This document shows positions 10,223 to 18,723 of a stretch of DNA of 64,000 bases, one piece after another. This DNA comes from Thiothrix subterranea (lineage in GTDB: Bacteria > Pseudomonadota > Gammaproteobacteria > Thiotrichales > Thiotrichaceae): positions 3,648,001-3,712,000 of the forward strand of contig NZ_CP133217.1 of NCBI RefSeq assembly GCF_030930995.1. The letters are read 5' to 3'. The stretch's first letter is position 1; every line of letters starts with the position of its first letter. The notes below the pieces were generated by a model. The model saw nothing but the letters and a program-made list of their open reading frames with translations, made no database searches and had not been told where the DNA came from. Both the position numbers and the translations under genes were made by a program.

Positions 10223-10695
10223 GCGTGTTTACCGCCCTTGCGCTGAGGTCGAATATCCAAAACAACTCGCCCACGATCAATAATCTCGTAAGGAATCTCA
10301 AAGACTGTGCTGTCCACTTCCATGAAAATATGGGTGTCGTTCGCGTCCTGCAACTTGCCAACGAAGTTGCGGCGTTTCTCCACCGGCAGGCGAGTGCGCA
10401 CTTTGATTTGCTGACCGACATACAGAGCATAGTGTGCGGGGATGAATAACACCCGATCAATTCCGGGCGAAGATACTTCAAGAATATAAGCAACGGGAAT
10501 CAAGTCTTCCACGTCCAGTGAGGCACTTAACTGGTGACTGACACGTCCGCAATCCTCTACCGTAATGCCTTGTTCAGCGTCGATGAAGATACGTAGCAAC
10601 GCACTTTCCGTTTGTGGACGGTACTCATAACCCCACAAATCATAACCGAGGCCGGTGACAGTGGTATGAATCAGCGTGTCTAATCTTTCTTGCAT
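10219..10695 (-). CDS. rimP: Ribosome maturation factor RimP
   Basis: RimP (formerly YhbC) assists assembly of the 30S subunit. The 158-residue protein shows the family pattern LGYDLWGYEYRP, LRIFIDAEQGITVEDCGRVSHQLSA (N-terminal domain) and YILEVSSPGIDRVL, then a C-terminal SH3-like domain. Open frame continues upstream through the tRNA gene, so the ATG at 10695 was chosen because MQERLDTLIHTT matches RimP N-termini. It is the first protein gene of the rimP-nusA-infB-rbfA-truB operon. A terminator hairpin and tRNA-fMet lie directly upstream, as in E. coli metY-rimP. Confidence 0.95.
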   Translation of the reverse strand: MQERLDTLIHTTVTGLGYDLWGYEYRPQTESALLRIFIDAEQGITVEDCGRVSHQLSASLDVEDLIPVAYILEVSSPGIDRVLFIPAHYALYVGQQIKVRTRLPVEKRRNFVGKLQDANDTHIFMEVDSTVFEIPYEIIDRGRVVLDIRPQRKGGKHA

Positions 10696-10724
10696 TACGT
10701 CTTGGGTACCTTCTTGGGTAGCAC

Positions 10725-10755
10725 ATAATAAAAAAGGCCCTGATAGGGGCCTTCT
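10725..10755 (-). terminator. Rho-independent terminator between tRNA-fMet and rimP
   Basis: On the minus strand, AAGGCCC (10753-10747) and GGGCCTT (10740-10734) form a 7-bp stem with a 6-base loop, followed by a T-rich run. It would end tRNA-fMet transcripts or act as an attenuator for rimP-nusA-infB, the same arrangement as E. coli metY. Confidence 0.85.
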
Positions 10756-10761
10756 TATAAT

Positions 10762-10838
10762 TGGTAGCGGGGGCAGGATTTGAACCTGCGACCTTCGGGT
10801 TATGAGCCCGACGAGCTGCCAGACTGCTCCACCCCGCA
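10762..10838 (-). tRNA. Initiator tRNA-fMet (CAT)
   Basis: A 77-nt tRNA with encoded CCA. It has the D-loop GAGCAGTCTGGCAGCTC, the anticodon arm CGGGCTCATAACCCG with three G-C pairs next to the loop (the initiator hallmark), and the T arm CAGGTTCAAATCCTG. The first base is T and its partner at position 72 is T, so position 1-72 is unpaired, another initiator trait (E. coli uses C-A). It lies upstream of rimP, the metY position in E. coli. Confidence 0.95.
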
Positions 10839-10904
10839 TCAGAGGAGCGAACTATAAAGCAAAGGGTTTCCCCTTGCAAGCCTTAATCGAAACAAAACGT
10901 GAAA

Positions 10905-11195
10905 TTAACGCACATGACGGTAAATAAACCCCGGAAATGCGAATACCAAGAACAAGGCCAAGGTAACGGCGTAAAATTCCCAGTCCTGAGGGTGTATGAT
11001 TCCCATCGCACGCTGCTCCAGCAACAATGCCAAGCCACCCACGATGAAGTACAGCACAAACCATTCCAGCAAACGTAGCCATGCTGATTTGTGTTCACAT
11101 TGCAAAATAAGAAAACAACGTTGGCTTAACCAAGGCAGATTAGCCAATACCAAGGCGAGGCCAAGAAAGCCCCACTGTAACACCAATAAACTCAT
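10905..11195 (-). CDS. DUF2818 family membrane protein
   Basis: This 96-residue protein is nearly all membrane: helices at about residues 2-20 (LLVLQWGFLGLALVLANL), 45-62 (FVLYFIVGGLALLL) and 74-90 (FYAVTLALFLVFAFPGF). It resembles the DUF2818 proteins that often follow nuoN in beta- and gammaproteobacteria. Its function is unknown; a role in Complex I assembly or stability is inference from position. Its start overlaps the nuoN stop by 4 bases, so it is the last gene of the nuo operon. Downstream are only the tRNA-fMet gene and its leader. Confidence 0.82.
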   Translation of the reverse strand: MSLLVLQWGFLGLALVLANLPWLSQRCFLILQCEHKSAWLRLLEWFVLYFIVGGLALLLEQRAMGIIHPQDWEFYAVTLALFLVFAFPGFIYRHVR

Positions 11196-12628
11196 AAACG
11201 ACTAGCGACCATTGCTGCTGAACAAATACCCATTAAAGCGCTAGGGAACAACCCCAACAACACCATGAGCACGCCATTTACACTGATCAGCACACTAAAA
11301 TCAAGTTCAGCCTGAATCGGCGCGGTTTGTTCCGGCTTATCAAAGTACATCATTTTGATGGCTCGCAAGTAGTAATACGCCCCAATCACCGACATCACCA
11401 CCATGAATACCGCAGGCCACAAATAACCCGCCTGCATAACCGATTGAATAATCGATAATTTCGCGTAGAATCCTACGGTTGGTGGAATACCTGCCATCGA
11501 AAACAAGAAAATCATCATAATAAAGGCATACCAAGGGTTACGCTCGTTCAAACCTTTCAAGTCATCCAGCGTTTCCGCCTCAAAACCTTCGCGCCCCAAC
11601 AGAATCAGAATCGCAAAACCACCCACCGCCATCATCGCGTAAGTGATCGTATAAAACAGCGCGGCGCTATAACCTTCCGTTGTACCCGTCAGCGCACCCA
11701 ACAGAATAAAACCCATGTGTGCAATCGTCGAATAAGCCAGCATCCGCTTCAGATTGAATTGCGCAATCGCAATCAGATTACCAAGGAAGACCGACAACAA
11801 CCCAAATACCAGCAGCAATTGCGCCCAACCGGGTTGAGCCGCCCCCATTGATTCCGCCAATACTCGCAACAACATCGCCAGCGCTGCCAATTTCGGCACG
11901 CTTCCCAAAAACATCGTTACCGCCGTTGGAGCGCCCTGATACACATCGGGAACCCACATGTGGAAAGGCACTGCACCAAACTTAAACGCAATGCCTGCCA
12001 CGATAAAGACCAAAGCAAACAACAGCGGAATATTTTCCAGCACATTTTGCGCATTGATATAAACCAAGACTTCAGTGAACTCCAGCTTGCCGCTCAAGCC
12101 GTACAGAATCGAAATTCCATACAGCAACAAACCTGACGCAATCGCGCCGAGCACAAAATACTTCATCGCCGCTTCGGAAGAACGCCCATCGTCACGATTA
12201 AATGCCACCAGTGCGTACATCGACAACGCCAGCAATTCCAACCCCAAGTAGATAACCAGCAAATGATTGGCAGAAACCATCACCAACATGCCCAGTACCG
12301 CAAACAGCGCCAGCAAGAAAAACTCACTTACCCAAATATTTCGGTCTTTCAAATACTTGCGGGCATACACAAACACTGCAAACGTTAGCAATAAAATACT
12401 GATTTTTAAAACACCGGCTAAATCATCGCGCACATACATGCCATTCAGACCAGTGACTTTATCCCCATCCATTGCGCCATAAGCCAATAATGCGGTTGCC
12501 AACAAAGCCACTTGAGTCAATAGGTATGTCACCATGCGGCAATTTTCGCGTAGGAACACGTCCAATAACAAAATCAGACAGATCGTACTCAGTAGAAAAA
12601 TTTCCGGCAGTGCAATGGTAATATTCAT
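11192..12628 (-). CDS. nuoN: NADH-quinone oxidoreductase subunit N
   Basis: NuoN is one of the three antiporter-like proton-pumping subunits of respiratory Complex I. The 478-residue protein begins MNITIALPEIFLLS and has about 14 membrane helices. The conserved Proton_antipo_M pattern includes FKFGAVPFHMWVPDVYQGAPT and YSTIAHMGFILLG. The open frame extends upstream to 12778 inside nuoM, but the ATG at 12628 fits NuoN N-termini. Only 2 bases separate it from the nuoM stop. Confidence 0.96.
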   Translation of the reverse strand: MNITIALPEIFLLSTICLILLLDVFLRENCRMVTYLLTQVALLATALLAYGAMDGDKVTGLNGMYVRDDLAGVLKISILLLTFAVFVYARKYLKDRNIWVSEFFLLALFAVLGMLVMVSANHLLVIYLGLELLALSMYALVAFNRDDGRSSEAAMKYFVLGAIASGLLLYGISILYGLSGKLEFTEVLVYINAQNVLENIPLLFALVFIVAGIAFKFGAVPFHMWVPDVYQGAPTAVTMFLGSVPKLAALAMLLRVLAESMGAAQPGWAQLLLVFGLLSVFLGNLIAIAQFNLKRMLAYSTIAHMGFILLGALTGTTEGYSAALFYTITYAMMAVGGFAILILLGREGFEAETLDDLKGLNERNPWYAFIMMIFLFSMAGIPPTVGFYAKLSIIQSVMQAGYLWPAVFMVVMSVIGAYYYLRAIKMMYFDKPEQTAPIQAELDFSVLISVNGVLMVLLGLFPSALMGICSAAMVASRL

Positions 12629-12630
12629 GA

Positions 12631-14178
12631 CTAGCACCCCCCCGCAAGCCCAGAACACAACTTGCTCTGCAACGCCTGAGACAACAGATTTTCGATTGAC
12701 ACTTCCATCACATCCGTCAAAGGTTGAGGCCACAAGCCCAGTAACAATACCGCACCCGCCAATACTGCCAACATCCAAAACTCCCGCCGCCCAATATCCT
12801 GCAAAGCAGCGACTTCCGCATTTTTCACTTCACCAAACAGCACCCGTTTCACCAGCCACAGCGTATACGCAGCGCCCACAATCAATGTCGTTGCCGCCGC
12901 AAACGCAATCCACGGATTCGCGCGAAAACTTGCCAAAATCACCATGAATTCACCCACGAATCCCGACGTACCCGGCAAGCCCGTATTTGCCATCGCAAAC
13001 AGCACATACAAAGCCGCAAACGTCGGCATTTGATTGGCAACCCCGCCGTAAGCATTAATGTCACGGGTATGCATCCGGTCATACAACACCCCGATACACA
13101 AGAACATTGCGCCAGAAATAAAGCCGTGCGACACCATTTGCACCATGCCGCCTTGGATCGCCAAGACTGCACTGCTCATCGCACCCTCAACATTCTGCGT
13201 ACTCTCGGTAATGCCGTAAATCACAAAAAAGCCCAAGGTCACAAAACCCATGTGCGCGATAGAGGAATAAGCCACCAGCTTTTTCATATCCTGCTGCACC
13301 AACGCCACAAAACCAATGTACACCACCGCCGTCAGCGACATAAAAATCACCAACCAGTCCAATTGCGCAGCAGCATCCGGCACAATCGGCAAAGCAAACC
13401 GCAGAAAGGCATAGCCACCGACTTTCAATGTAATCGCCGCCAAAATCACCGAACCACCCGTAGGCGCTTCAACGTGCGCATCCGGCAACCAGGTATGCAC
13501 CGGCCACATCGGCACTTTCACCCCGAAAGCCAGCAAAAATGACAAGAAGATCAGCGTTTGCGGCACACTATCAATCCGCAGTGTATGCAAATCTGCCACC
13601 GCGAAACTGCCACCCAATTGATACATGTAAATCAAACTGATCAGCAAAAACACTGAACCGAAAAAGGTATACAAGAAAAACTTGATGGTGGCATACACCC
13701 GCCGTGCGCCACCCCAAATGCCAATGATCAAAAACAGCGGAATCAACATTGCCTCAAACAGGATATAAAACAGCATGGCATCCAGCGCCGCGAATACCCC
13801 GTTGACGATCCCCGCCATAATCAAAAAAGCCGCCATGTATTGGGAAATCCGATACGTAATCACTTCCCAACCCGCGATCACCACCATCACCGTAATAAAG
13901 GTATTCAGCAGAATCAATGGCATAGAAATGCCATCCACCCCCAGATGGTAATTAATCTTAAACGCCTCAACCCAAGGGATAAATTCCACAAACTGCATCT
14001 CAGCAGTACTAGGTACAAAGTACGTATACAACGGCAAACTGATCACAAACGTCAGTAACGCAATTCCCAGTGCAAACTGTTTAGCGCCAGAACGATCGCC
14101 CACAATTAATACACCTAAGCCACCGATAATCGGCAACCAGATCAACAAACTCAGTATTGGCAAATCAAGCATGTGCAA
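12631..14178 (-). CDS. nuoM: NADH-quinone oxidoreductase subunit M
   Basis: NuoM is an antiporter-like membrane subunit of Complex I. The 515-residue protein has about 14 helices. Diagnostic segments are YHLGVDGISMPLILLNTFI (with the conserved glutamate in the nearby helix FEAMLIPLFLIIG), VKVPMWPVHTWLPDAHVEAPT, and AYSSIAHMGFVTLG. The C-terminus carries a short LSQALQSKLCSGLAGGC tail that looks lineage-specific. An alternative ATG two codons in (MLDLPIL) is possible. It lies between nuoL and nuoN. Confidence 0.96.
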   Translation of the reverse strand: MHMLDLPILSLLIWLPIIGGLGVLIVGDRSGAKQFALGIALLTFVISLPLYTYFVPSTAEMQFVEFIPWVEAFKINYHLGVDGISMPLILLNTFITVMVVIAGWEVITYRISQYMAAFLIMAGIVNGVFAALDAMLFYILFEAMLIPLFLIIGIWGGARRVYATIKFFLYTFFGSVFLLISLIYMYQLGGSFAVADLHTLRIDSVPQTLIFLSFLLAFGVKVPMWPVHTWLPDAHVEAPTGGSVILAAITLKVGGYAFLRFALPIVPDAAAQLDWLVIFMSLTAVVYIGFVALVQQDMKKLVAYSSIAHMGFVTLGFFVIYGITESTQNVEGAMSSAVLAIQGGMVQMVSHGFISGAMFLCIGVLYDRMHTRDINAYGGVANQMPTFAALYVLFAMANTGLPGTSGFVGEFMVILASFRANPWIAFAAATTLIVGAAYTLWLVKRVLFGEVKNAEVAALQDIGRREFWMLAVLAGAVLLLGLWPQPLTDVMEVSIENLLSQALQSKLCSGLAGGC

Positions 14179-14204
14179 TTCCAGTTAAAGCCAACAGAAC
14201 GGGT

Positions 14205-16232
14205 TTAGAAAAACAAAAACCAAGTAAGCATCAACAGGATGCCTGCCACCATCGAAAAAGCGTAATGATACAAATACCCGGTCTGAAGATGACGCGCCAG
14301 CCCAGAAAACCATCCGACTGCTTTTGCTGCGCCATTCACCACAAAACCATCAATCATCATGCGCTCACCGAAAGACCACAACCCGTTACCCAAATTAATA
14401 GAGCCTTTCGCAAACACATTCTGATTAAAATCATCCAAATAATACTTACGATCCAGCAAGGTATGCAGCCAGCGAAACTTGTCATACGCCCAACGCGCCA
14501 GTGAATCATCTTTCAAATAAATAAACCAAGCCGTCGCCAAACCTGCCATTGCTAACCAGAAAGGCGGAGCCATCAAGCCGTGCACAATAAAACCGATCAC
14601 GCCATGATACCCGGCGCTAATATGTTCGATCGACAAATGCGCCGACAGCAAACTTTTCAAACCCGGATCAAAATTATGCGCGGCATCATTCACAAAAATG
14701 GCATCTTTAAAAAATGCGCCAACCACCATTGGATCCAACAAATACCCAGCGAAGACCGACGGAATCGCCAATGCAATCAAAGGAATCGTCACAACCCACG
14801 GTGACTCATGCGGTTTCCCACCGTGTCCATGATGCCCGTGATCATCATGACCGTGCCCATGACCGTGCGAATCAAAACGCTCGTTACCGTGAAACACTAA
14901 AAAGAACATACGGAAACTGTAAAAAGCGGTGACAAACACCCCTAACAACACCAGCGTATAAGCATAACCAGCCGCCCACAAATGGGATTCATGTACCGCT
15001 TCAATAATCAAATCTTTGGAAAAGAAACCAGAGAAACCGGGGAAACCAATCAATGCCAACGAGCCAATCAGAGAAGTCCAATAAGTAATCGGCATATACT
15101 TTTTCAGCCCACCCATTTTGCGAATATCCTGCTCATGGTGCATCGCTATAATCACTGAACCCGCCGCCAAGAATAACAATGCCTTAAAAAAAGCATGAGT
15201 CATTAAGTGAAATACCCCGGCAGAATAAGCGGAAGCACCTAACGCCACCGTCATATAACCAAGCTGCGACAATGTTGAATACGCGACTACCCGCTTAATA
15301 TCATTCTGCACAATCCCAATCAGTCCCATAAAGAATGCGGTGGTTGCACCAATAATTAGAATCATGTTCAGCGCAGTATCCGACATTTCAAAAATTGGCG
15401 ACATGCGTGCCACCATGAAAATACCTGCCGTCACCATTGTCGCCGCGTGAATCAAAGCTGAAATCGGTGTAGGGCCTTCCATCGAATCGGGCAACCACAC
15501 ATGCAACGGGACTTGCGCTGACTTACCCATTGCGCCAATAAATAATAAGATAGCGATTAACGTCAATACACTCCATTTAGTGCCGTCGATAATCTCTATA
15601 TCCGCCCCAACTAAACCGGGCAGACGCGCAAAGGTTTCAACATAATCCAAAGTGCCGCAATACATCAGCACCACTGCAATTCCCAGCAAAAATCCAAAGT
15701 CACCGACGCGATTCACCAAAAATGCCTTCATATTGGCATAAATCGCCGTGTCTTTTTTGTACCAGAAACCAATCAATAAATAAGAAACTAAGCCGACCGC
15801 TTCCCAGCCGAAGAACAACTGCATAAAGTTGTTACTCATGACCAGCATCAGCATCGAAAAGGTAAACAACGAAATATAACTGAAGAAACGCTGATAACCG
15901 GGGTCTTCGTGCATATAACCAATGGTGTAAATATGTACCATCAACGACACGAACGTTACCACCAGCATCATCATGGTACTGAGATTATCCAGCATAAACC
16001 CCACTTCAAAGCGGATTTTGCCAATTTCAGCCCAGGTATACACCGTACCGTTATAGCTATTACCATTGCCCATCACATCATAGGCAACGTAAACCGACAG
16101 CAAAAACGCCACCGCCACGCCCAAAATCGTGACCCAATGCGCTCCTGCACGTCCAATCTTTTTCCCAAACAGCCCCGCTGCAATCGCCCCGAACAATGGT
16201 GCAAGCGGAATAGCCAGATAAATTGCTTCCAT
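14205..16232 (-). CDS. nuoL: NADH-quinone oxidoreductase subunit L
   Basis: NuoL is the distal antiporter-like subunit of Complex I, with a long lateral helix. The 675-residue protein starts MEAIYLAIPLAPLFGA and includes GWEAVGLVSYLLIGFW, KSAQVPLHVWLPDSMEGPTPISALIHAATMV split over adjacent helices, and YSTLSQLGYM. A loop at about residues 454-476 is very rich in His and Gly (HGHGHGHDDHGHHGHGG), which could bind metal but may be only a flexible loop. It lies 3 bases from nuoK. Confidence 0.96.
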   Translation of the reverse strand: MEAIYLAIPLAPLFGAIAAGLFGKKIGRAGAHWVTILGVAVAFLLSVYVAYDVMGNGNSYNGTVYTWAEIGKIRFEVGFMLDNLSTMMMLVVTFVSLMVHIYTIGYMHEDPGYQRFFSYISLFTFSMLMLVMSNNFMQLFFGWEAVGLVSYLLIGFWYKKDTAIYANMKAFLVNRVGDFGFLLGIAVVLMYCGTLDYVETFARLPGLVGADIEIIDGTKWSVLTLIAILLFIGAMGKSAQVPLHVWLPDSMEGPTPISALIHAATMVTAGIFMVARMSPIFEMSDTALNMILIIGATTAFFMGLIGIVQNDIKRVVAYSTLSQLGYMTVALGASAYSAGVFHLMTHAFFKALLFLAAGSVIIAMHHEQDIRKMGGLKKYMPITYWTSLIGSLALIGFPGFSGFFSKDLIIEAVHESHLWAAGYAYTLVLLGVFVTAFYSFRMFFLVFHGNERFDSHGHGHGHDDHGHHGHGGKPHESPWVVTIPLIALAIPSVFAGYLLDPMVVGAFFKDAIFVNDAAHNFDPGLKSLLSAHLSIEHISAGYHGVIGFIVHGLMAPPFWLAMAGLATAWFIYLKDDSLARWAYDKFRWLHTLLDRKYYLDDFNQNVFAKGSINLGNGLWSFGERMMIDGFVVNGAAKAVGWFSGLARHLQTGYLYHYAFSMVAGILLMLTWFLFF

Positions 16233-16235
16233 CGC

Positions 16236-16541
16236 TTACCCCTTCATCGCATCAAGTTGTTCAACATTGATCGTGCGCCGGTTACGGAACAAAACCACCA
16301 AAATCGCCAAGCCAATCGCCGCTTCCGCTGCCGCCACCGTGAGGATAAAGAACACGAACACCTGCCCTGCCATATCCCCCAAATAATGGGAAAACGCGAT
16401 AAAATTCAGGTTCACCGCCAGCAACATCATCTCGATGCACATCAACAAGATCAGCACGTTCTTACGGTTAAGGATCATGCCTGCGATACTGATCGCAAAC
16501 AGCAAGGCCGCCACGATCAGGAAATGCGACAAAGGGATCAT
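16236..16541 (-). CDS. nuoK: NADH-quinone oxidoreductase subunit K
   Basis: NuoK is a 101-residue Complex I membrane subunit with three helices that form part of the proton path near the quinone chamber. [42 protein letters not shown] (with the conserved helix-2 glutamate in CIEMMLLA) and [20 protein letters not shown] are as expected. Length is typical. Its start overlaps the nuoJ stop by 4 bases. Confidence 0.96.
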   Translation of the reverse strand: MIPLSHFLIVAALLFAISIAGMILNRKNVLILLMCIEMMLLAVNLNFIAFSHYLGDMAGQVFVFFILTVAAAEAAIGLAILVVLFRNRRTINVEQLDAMKG

Positions 16542-17137
16542 GCTTGCTCCTTGGTTTCGGCTTTCATCTTCACCAGACGTACACGGTCTTCCCGCTTCAC
16601 CTGCACCTGTTGGCTAATATCTTGTTTACGCGAATCCGGGCGACGACGTAGCGTCAAGGTAATCGCGGCAATAATCGCCACTACCAGAATCACCGCCGCA
16701 ATTTCAAACGGATACACATAATCCGTATACAAAATCGCGCCCAACGCTTCGGTATTATTCACCGGAGCCGGATTCAACGGTGTCGCAATCTGAAACGGTG
16801 CACTTTGCAGCACCATGATCATTTCCACCGCAATGACTAATGCCACCCCAAAGCCGACAGGTGCATGTTTCACTAGCCCCTCTTTCAACGGATCTGTGTT
16901 CAAGTCCAGCATCATAATCACGAACAGGAACAGCACCATCACCGCCCCGACGTACACCAACACCAGCACCAAACCGAGGAATTCCGCTTCCAACAGCAAC
17001 CACAACGCGGCACTGGTGAAAAAGCTCAAAATCAGGCACAACGCTGCATACACCGGGCTGCGTACCGTCACCATCCCCACTGCCGCTGCCAGTAATACAG
17101 CGGAAAACAGGTAAAAGATAATCTGCTCAAATGTCAT
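16538..17137 (-). CDS. nuoJ: NADH-quinone oxidoreductase subunit J
   Basis: NuoJ is a 199-residue membrane subunit of Complex I with five helices, including the segment [20 protein letters not shown] that holds the pi-bulge linking quinone reduction to proton movement. The C-terminal tail ([21 protein letters not shown]) is charged and cytoplasmic. It lies between nuoI (9-base gap) and nuoK (4-base overlap). Confidence 0.95.
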   Translation of the reverse strand: MTFEQIIFYLFSAVLLAAAVGMVTVRSPVYAALCLILSFFTSAALWLLLEAEFLGLVLVLVYVGAVMVLFLFVIMMLDLNTDPLKEGLVKHAPVGFGVALVIAVEMIMVLQSAPFQIATPLNPAPVNNTEALGAILYTDYVYPFEIAAVILVVAIIAAITLTLRRRPDSRKQDISQQVQVKREDRVRLVKMKAETKEQA

Positions 17138-17146
17138 GTCATCCCC

Positions 17147-17638
17147 TTAACGGTACGGCGCATCAGCGGCTTTCATCTTGGCAATCTCAGCTTCGTGCTT
17201 GTCACCGATTGCCAGCAATTTCTCTTTGGTTTGAATATTTTCACCACGATTTTCAAAGTGATACTCGAAAATATTGGTTTCCACAATCGCATCCACCGGG
17301 CAAGCTTCCTCACAGAAACCGCAGTAAATGCACTTAAACATATCTATGTCATAGCGCGTGGTACGGCGTGTACCATCCGGGCGTTCTTCCAAATCAATTG
17401 TGATTGCCAATGCCGGGCAAACCGCTTCGCACAATTTGCAGGCAATGCAACGCTCCTCACCGTTCGGATAACGCCGCAGCGCGTGATGCCCGCGAAAACG
17501 GTTGGAAATCGGCGTTTTCTCTTCCGGGTACTGAATCGTGATTTTACGCTCGAAGAAATACTTCCCCGTCACGCCCATGCCCTGCATCAATTCTTTCAGG
17601 CTGAACGTCTTGAAATAATGTTTCCAGTTGAAACTCAT
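17147..17638 (-). CDS. nuoI: NADH-quinone oxidoreductase subunit I
   Basis: NuoI carries clusters N6a and N6b in the peripheral arm of Complex I, handing electrons to NuoB. The 163-residue protein holds two complete 4Fe-4S motifs, [12 protein letters not shown] and [12 protein letters not shown]. The start [14 protein letters not shown] at 17638 is chosen over a longer open frame (to 17695) because it matches NuoI starts and GGAGAC lies just upstream. It follows nuoH by 10 bases. Confidence 0.96.
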   Translation of the reverse strand: MSFNWKHYFKTFSLKELMQGMGVTGKYFFERKITIQYPEEKTPISNRFRGHHALRRYPNGEERCIACKLCEAVCPALAITIDLEERPDGTRRTTRYDIDMFKCIYCGFCEEACPVDAIVETNIFEYHFENRGENIQTKEKLLAIGDKHEAEIAKMKAADAPYR

Positions 17639-17648
17639 ATCAGTCTCC

Positions 17649-18719
17649 TTACAGCCACGGTTTCCAGCCCAGCGCGATCGCCAGCCCTTCCGCAAAAATC
17701 CACACCAAGGTTATCGGGATCAGAATCTTCCACCCCAAGCGCATGATTTGGTCATAACGGTAACGCGGGAACGTGGCGCGAAACCAAAAGAACAGCAGCA
17801 TAAAGAACGAGGCTTTCAACAGTAACCAATGGATACCATCACCAAACACCCAGCCCAATACCGGCATATCCGTCAAGAATGTCAGCCCTTGGAACGGCGA
17901 CAACCACCCACCCAAGAACATCAACGAAGTCAGTGCGGCAATCAGCCACATATTGGCGTATTCCGCGAGGAAGAAAATCGAGAACGCCATGCCGGAATAT
18001 TCCACATGGAAACCCGCCACGATCTCGGACTCACCTTCCGCCACGTCAAACGGCGCACGGTTGGTTTCTGCCACACCCGAAATGAAATACACCAAGAACA
18101 AGCCAAACAAAGGCCACACAAACCAGCTAAAAATACTACCGGATTGCGCCCGTACAATATCGCCGAGATTCAAGCTGCCGGATGCCATCAACACCCCAAC
18201 AAGCGCAAACCCCATTGCAATTTCATACGACACCATTTGTGCCCCAAGACGCATCGCACTTAGTTGCGCATACTTAGAATTCGATGCCCAACCCGCAATA
18301 ATGACCCCGTAAATTCCCAAGGAAGTCAGTGCCAACAGGAACAACAACCCCGCATTCACATCCGCCAACACCATGCCGTCACTGAACGGAATCACCGCCC
18401 ACGCCGCAAACGCAGGTCCCATTGCCAGCAACGGTGCGATCAAAAACAGGAAACGGTTGGATTTCTCAGGAATAACAATTTCTTTAAAAATCAGCTTGAA
18501 CATATCCGCAAACGGCTGCAACAAGCCTTTGAACCCAACCCGGTTCGGCCCCACGCGCACCTGCATGAAACCGATGATTTTGCGTTCTGCGTAAGTCGCG
18601 TAAGCCACTAATAGGATCAGCGGCAGCACAATCGCCACGACTTTGATCAAAATGATTAGCAGCGTCACCATCCACTCAGGGAGGAAGGCACCGAAGAAGT
18701 TTGCGAGTATTTCCATCAT
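17649..18719 (-). CDS. nuoH: NADH-quinone oxidoreductase subunit H
   Basis: NuoH forms the quinone-binding chamber at the junction of the two arms of Complex I. The 356-residue protein has about eight helices and the conserved [19 protein letters not shown] loop, the acidic loop [19 protein letters not shown], and [10 protein letters not shown]. There are two adjacent ATG codons (18719 and 18716); either could be used. It lies 4 bases from nuoG. Confidence 0.96.
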   Translation of the reverse strand: MMEILANFFGAFLPEWMVTLLIILIKVVAIVLPLILLVAYATYAERKIIGFMQVRVGPNRVGFKGLLQPFADMFKLIFKEIVIPEKSNRFLFLIAPLLAMGPAFAAWAVIPFSDGMVLADVNAGLLFLLALTSLGIYGVIIAGWASNSKYAQLSAMRLGAQMVSYEIAMGFALVGVLMASGSLNLGDIVRAQSGSIFSWFVWPLFGLFLVYFISGVAETNRAPFDVAEGESEIVAGFHVEYSGMAFSIFFLAEYANMWLIAALTSLMFLGGWLSPFQGLTFLTDMPVLGWVFGDGIHWLLLKASFFMLLFFWFRATFPRYRYDQIMRLGWKILIPITLVWIFAEGLAIALGWKPWL

Positions 18720-18723
18720 TCCC

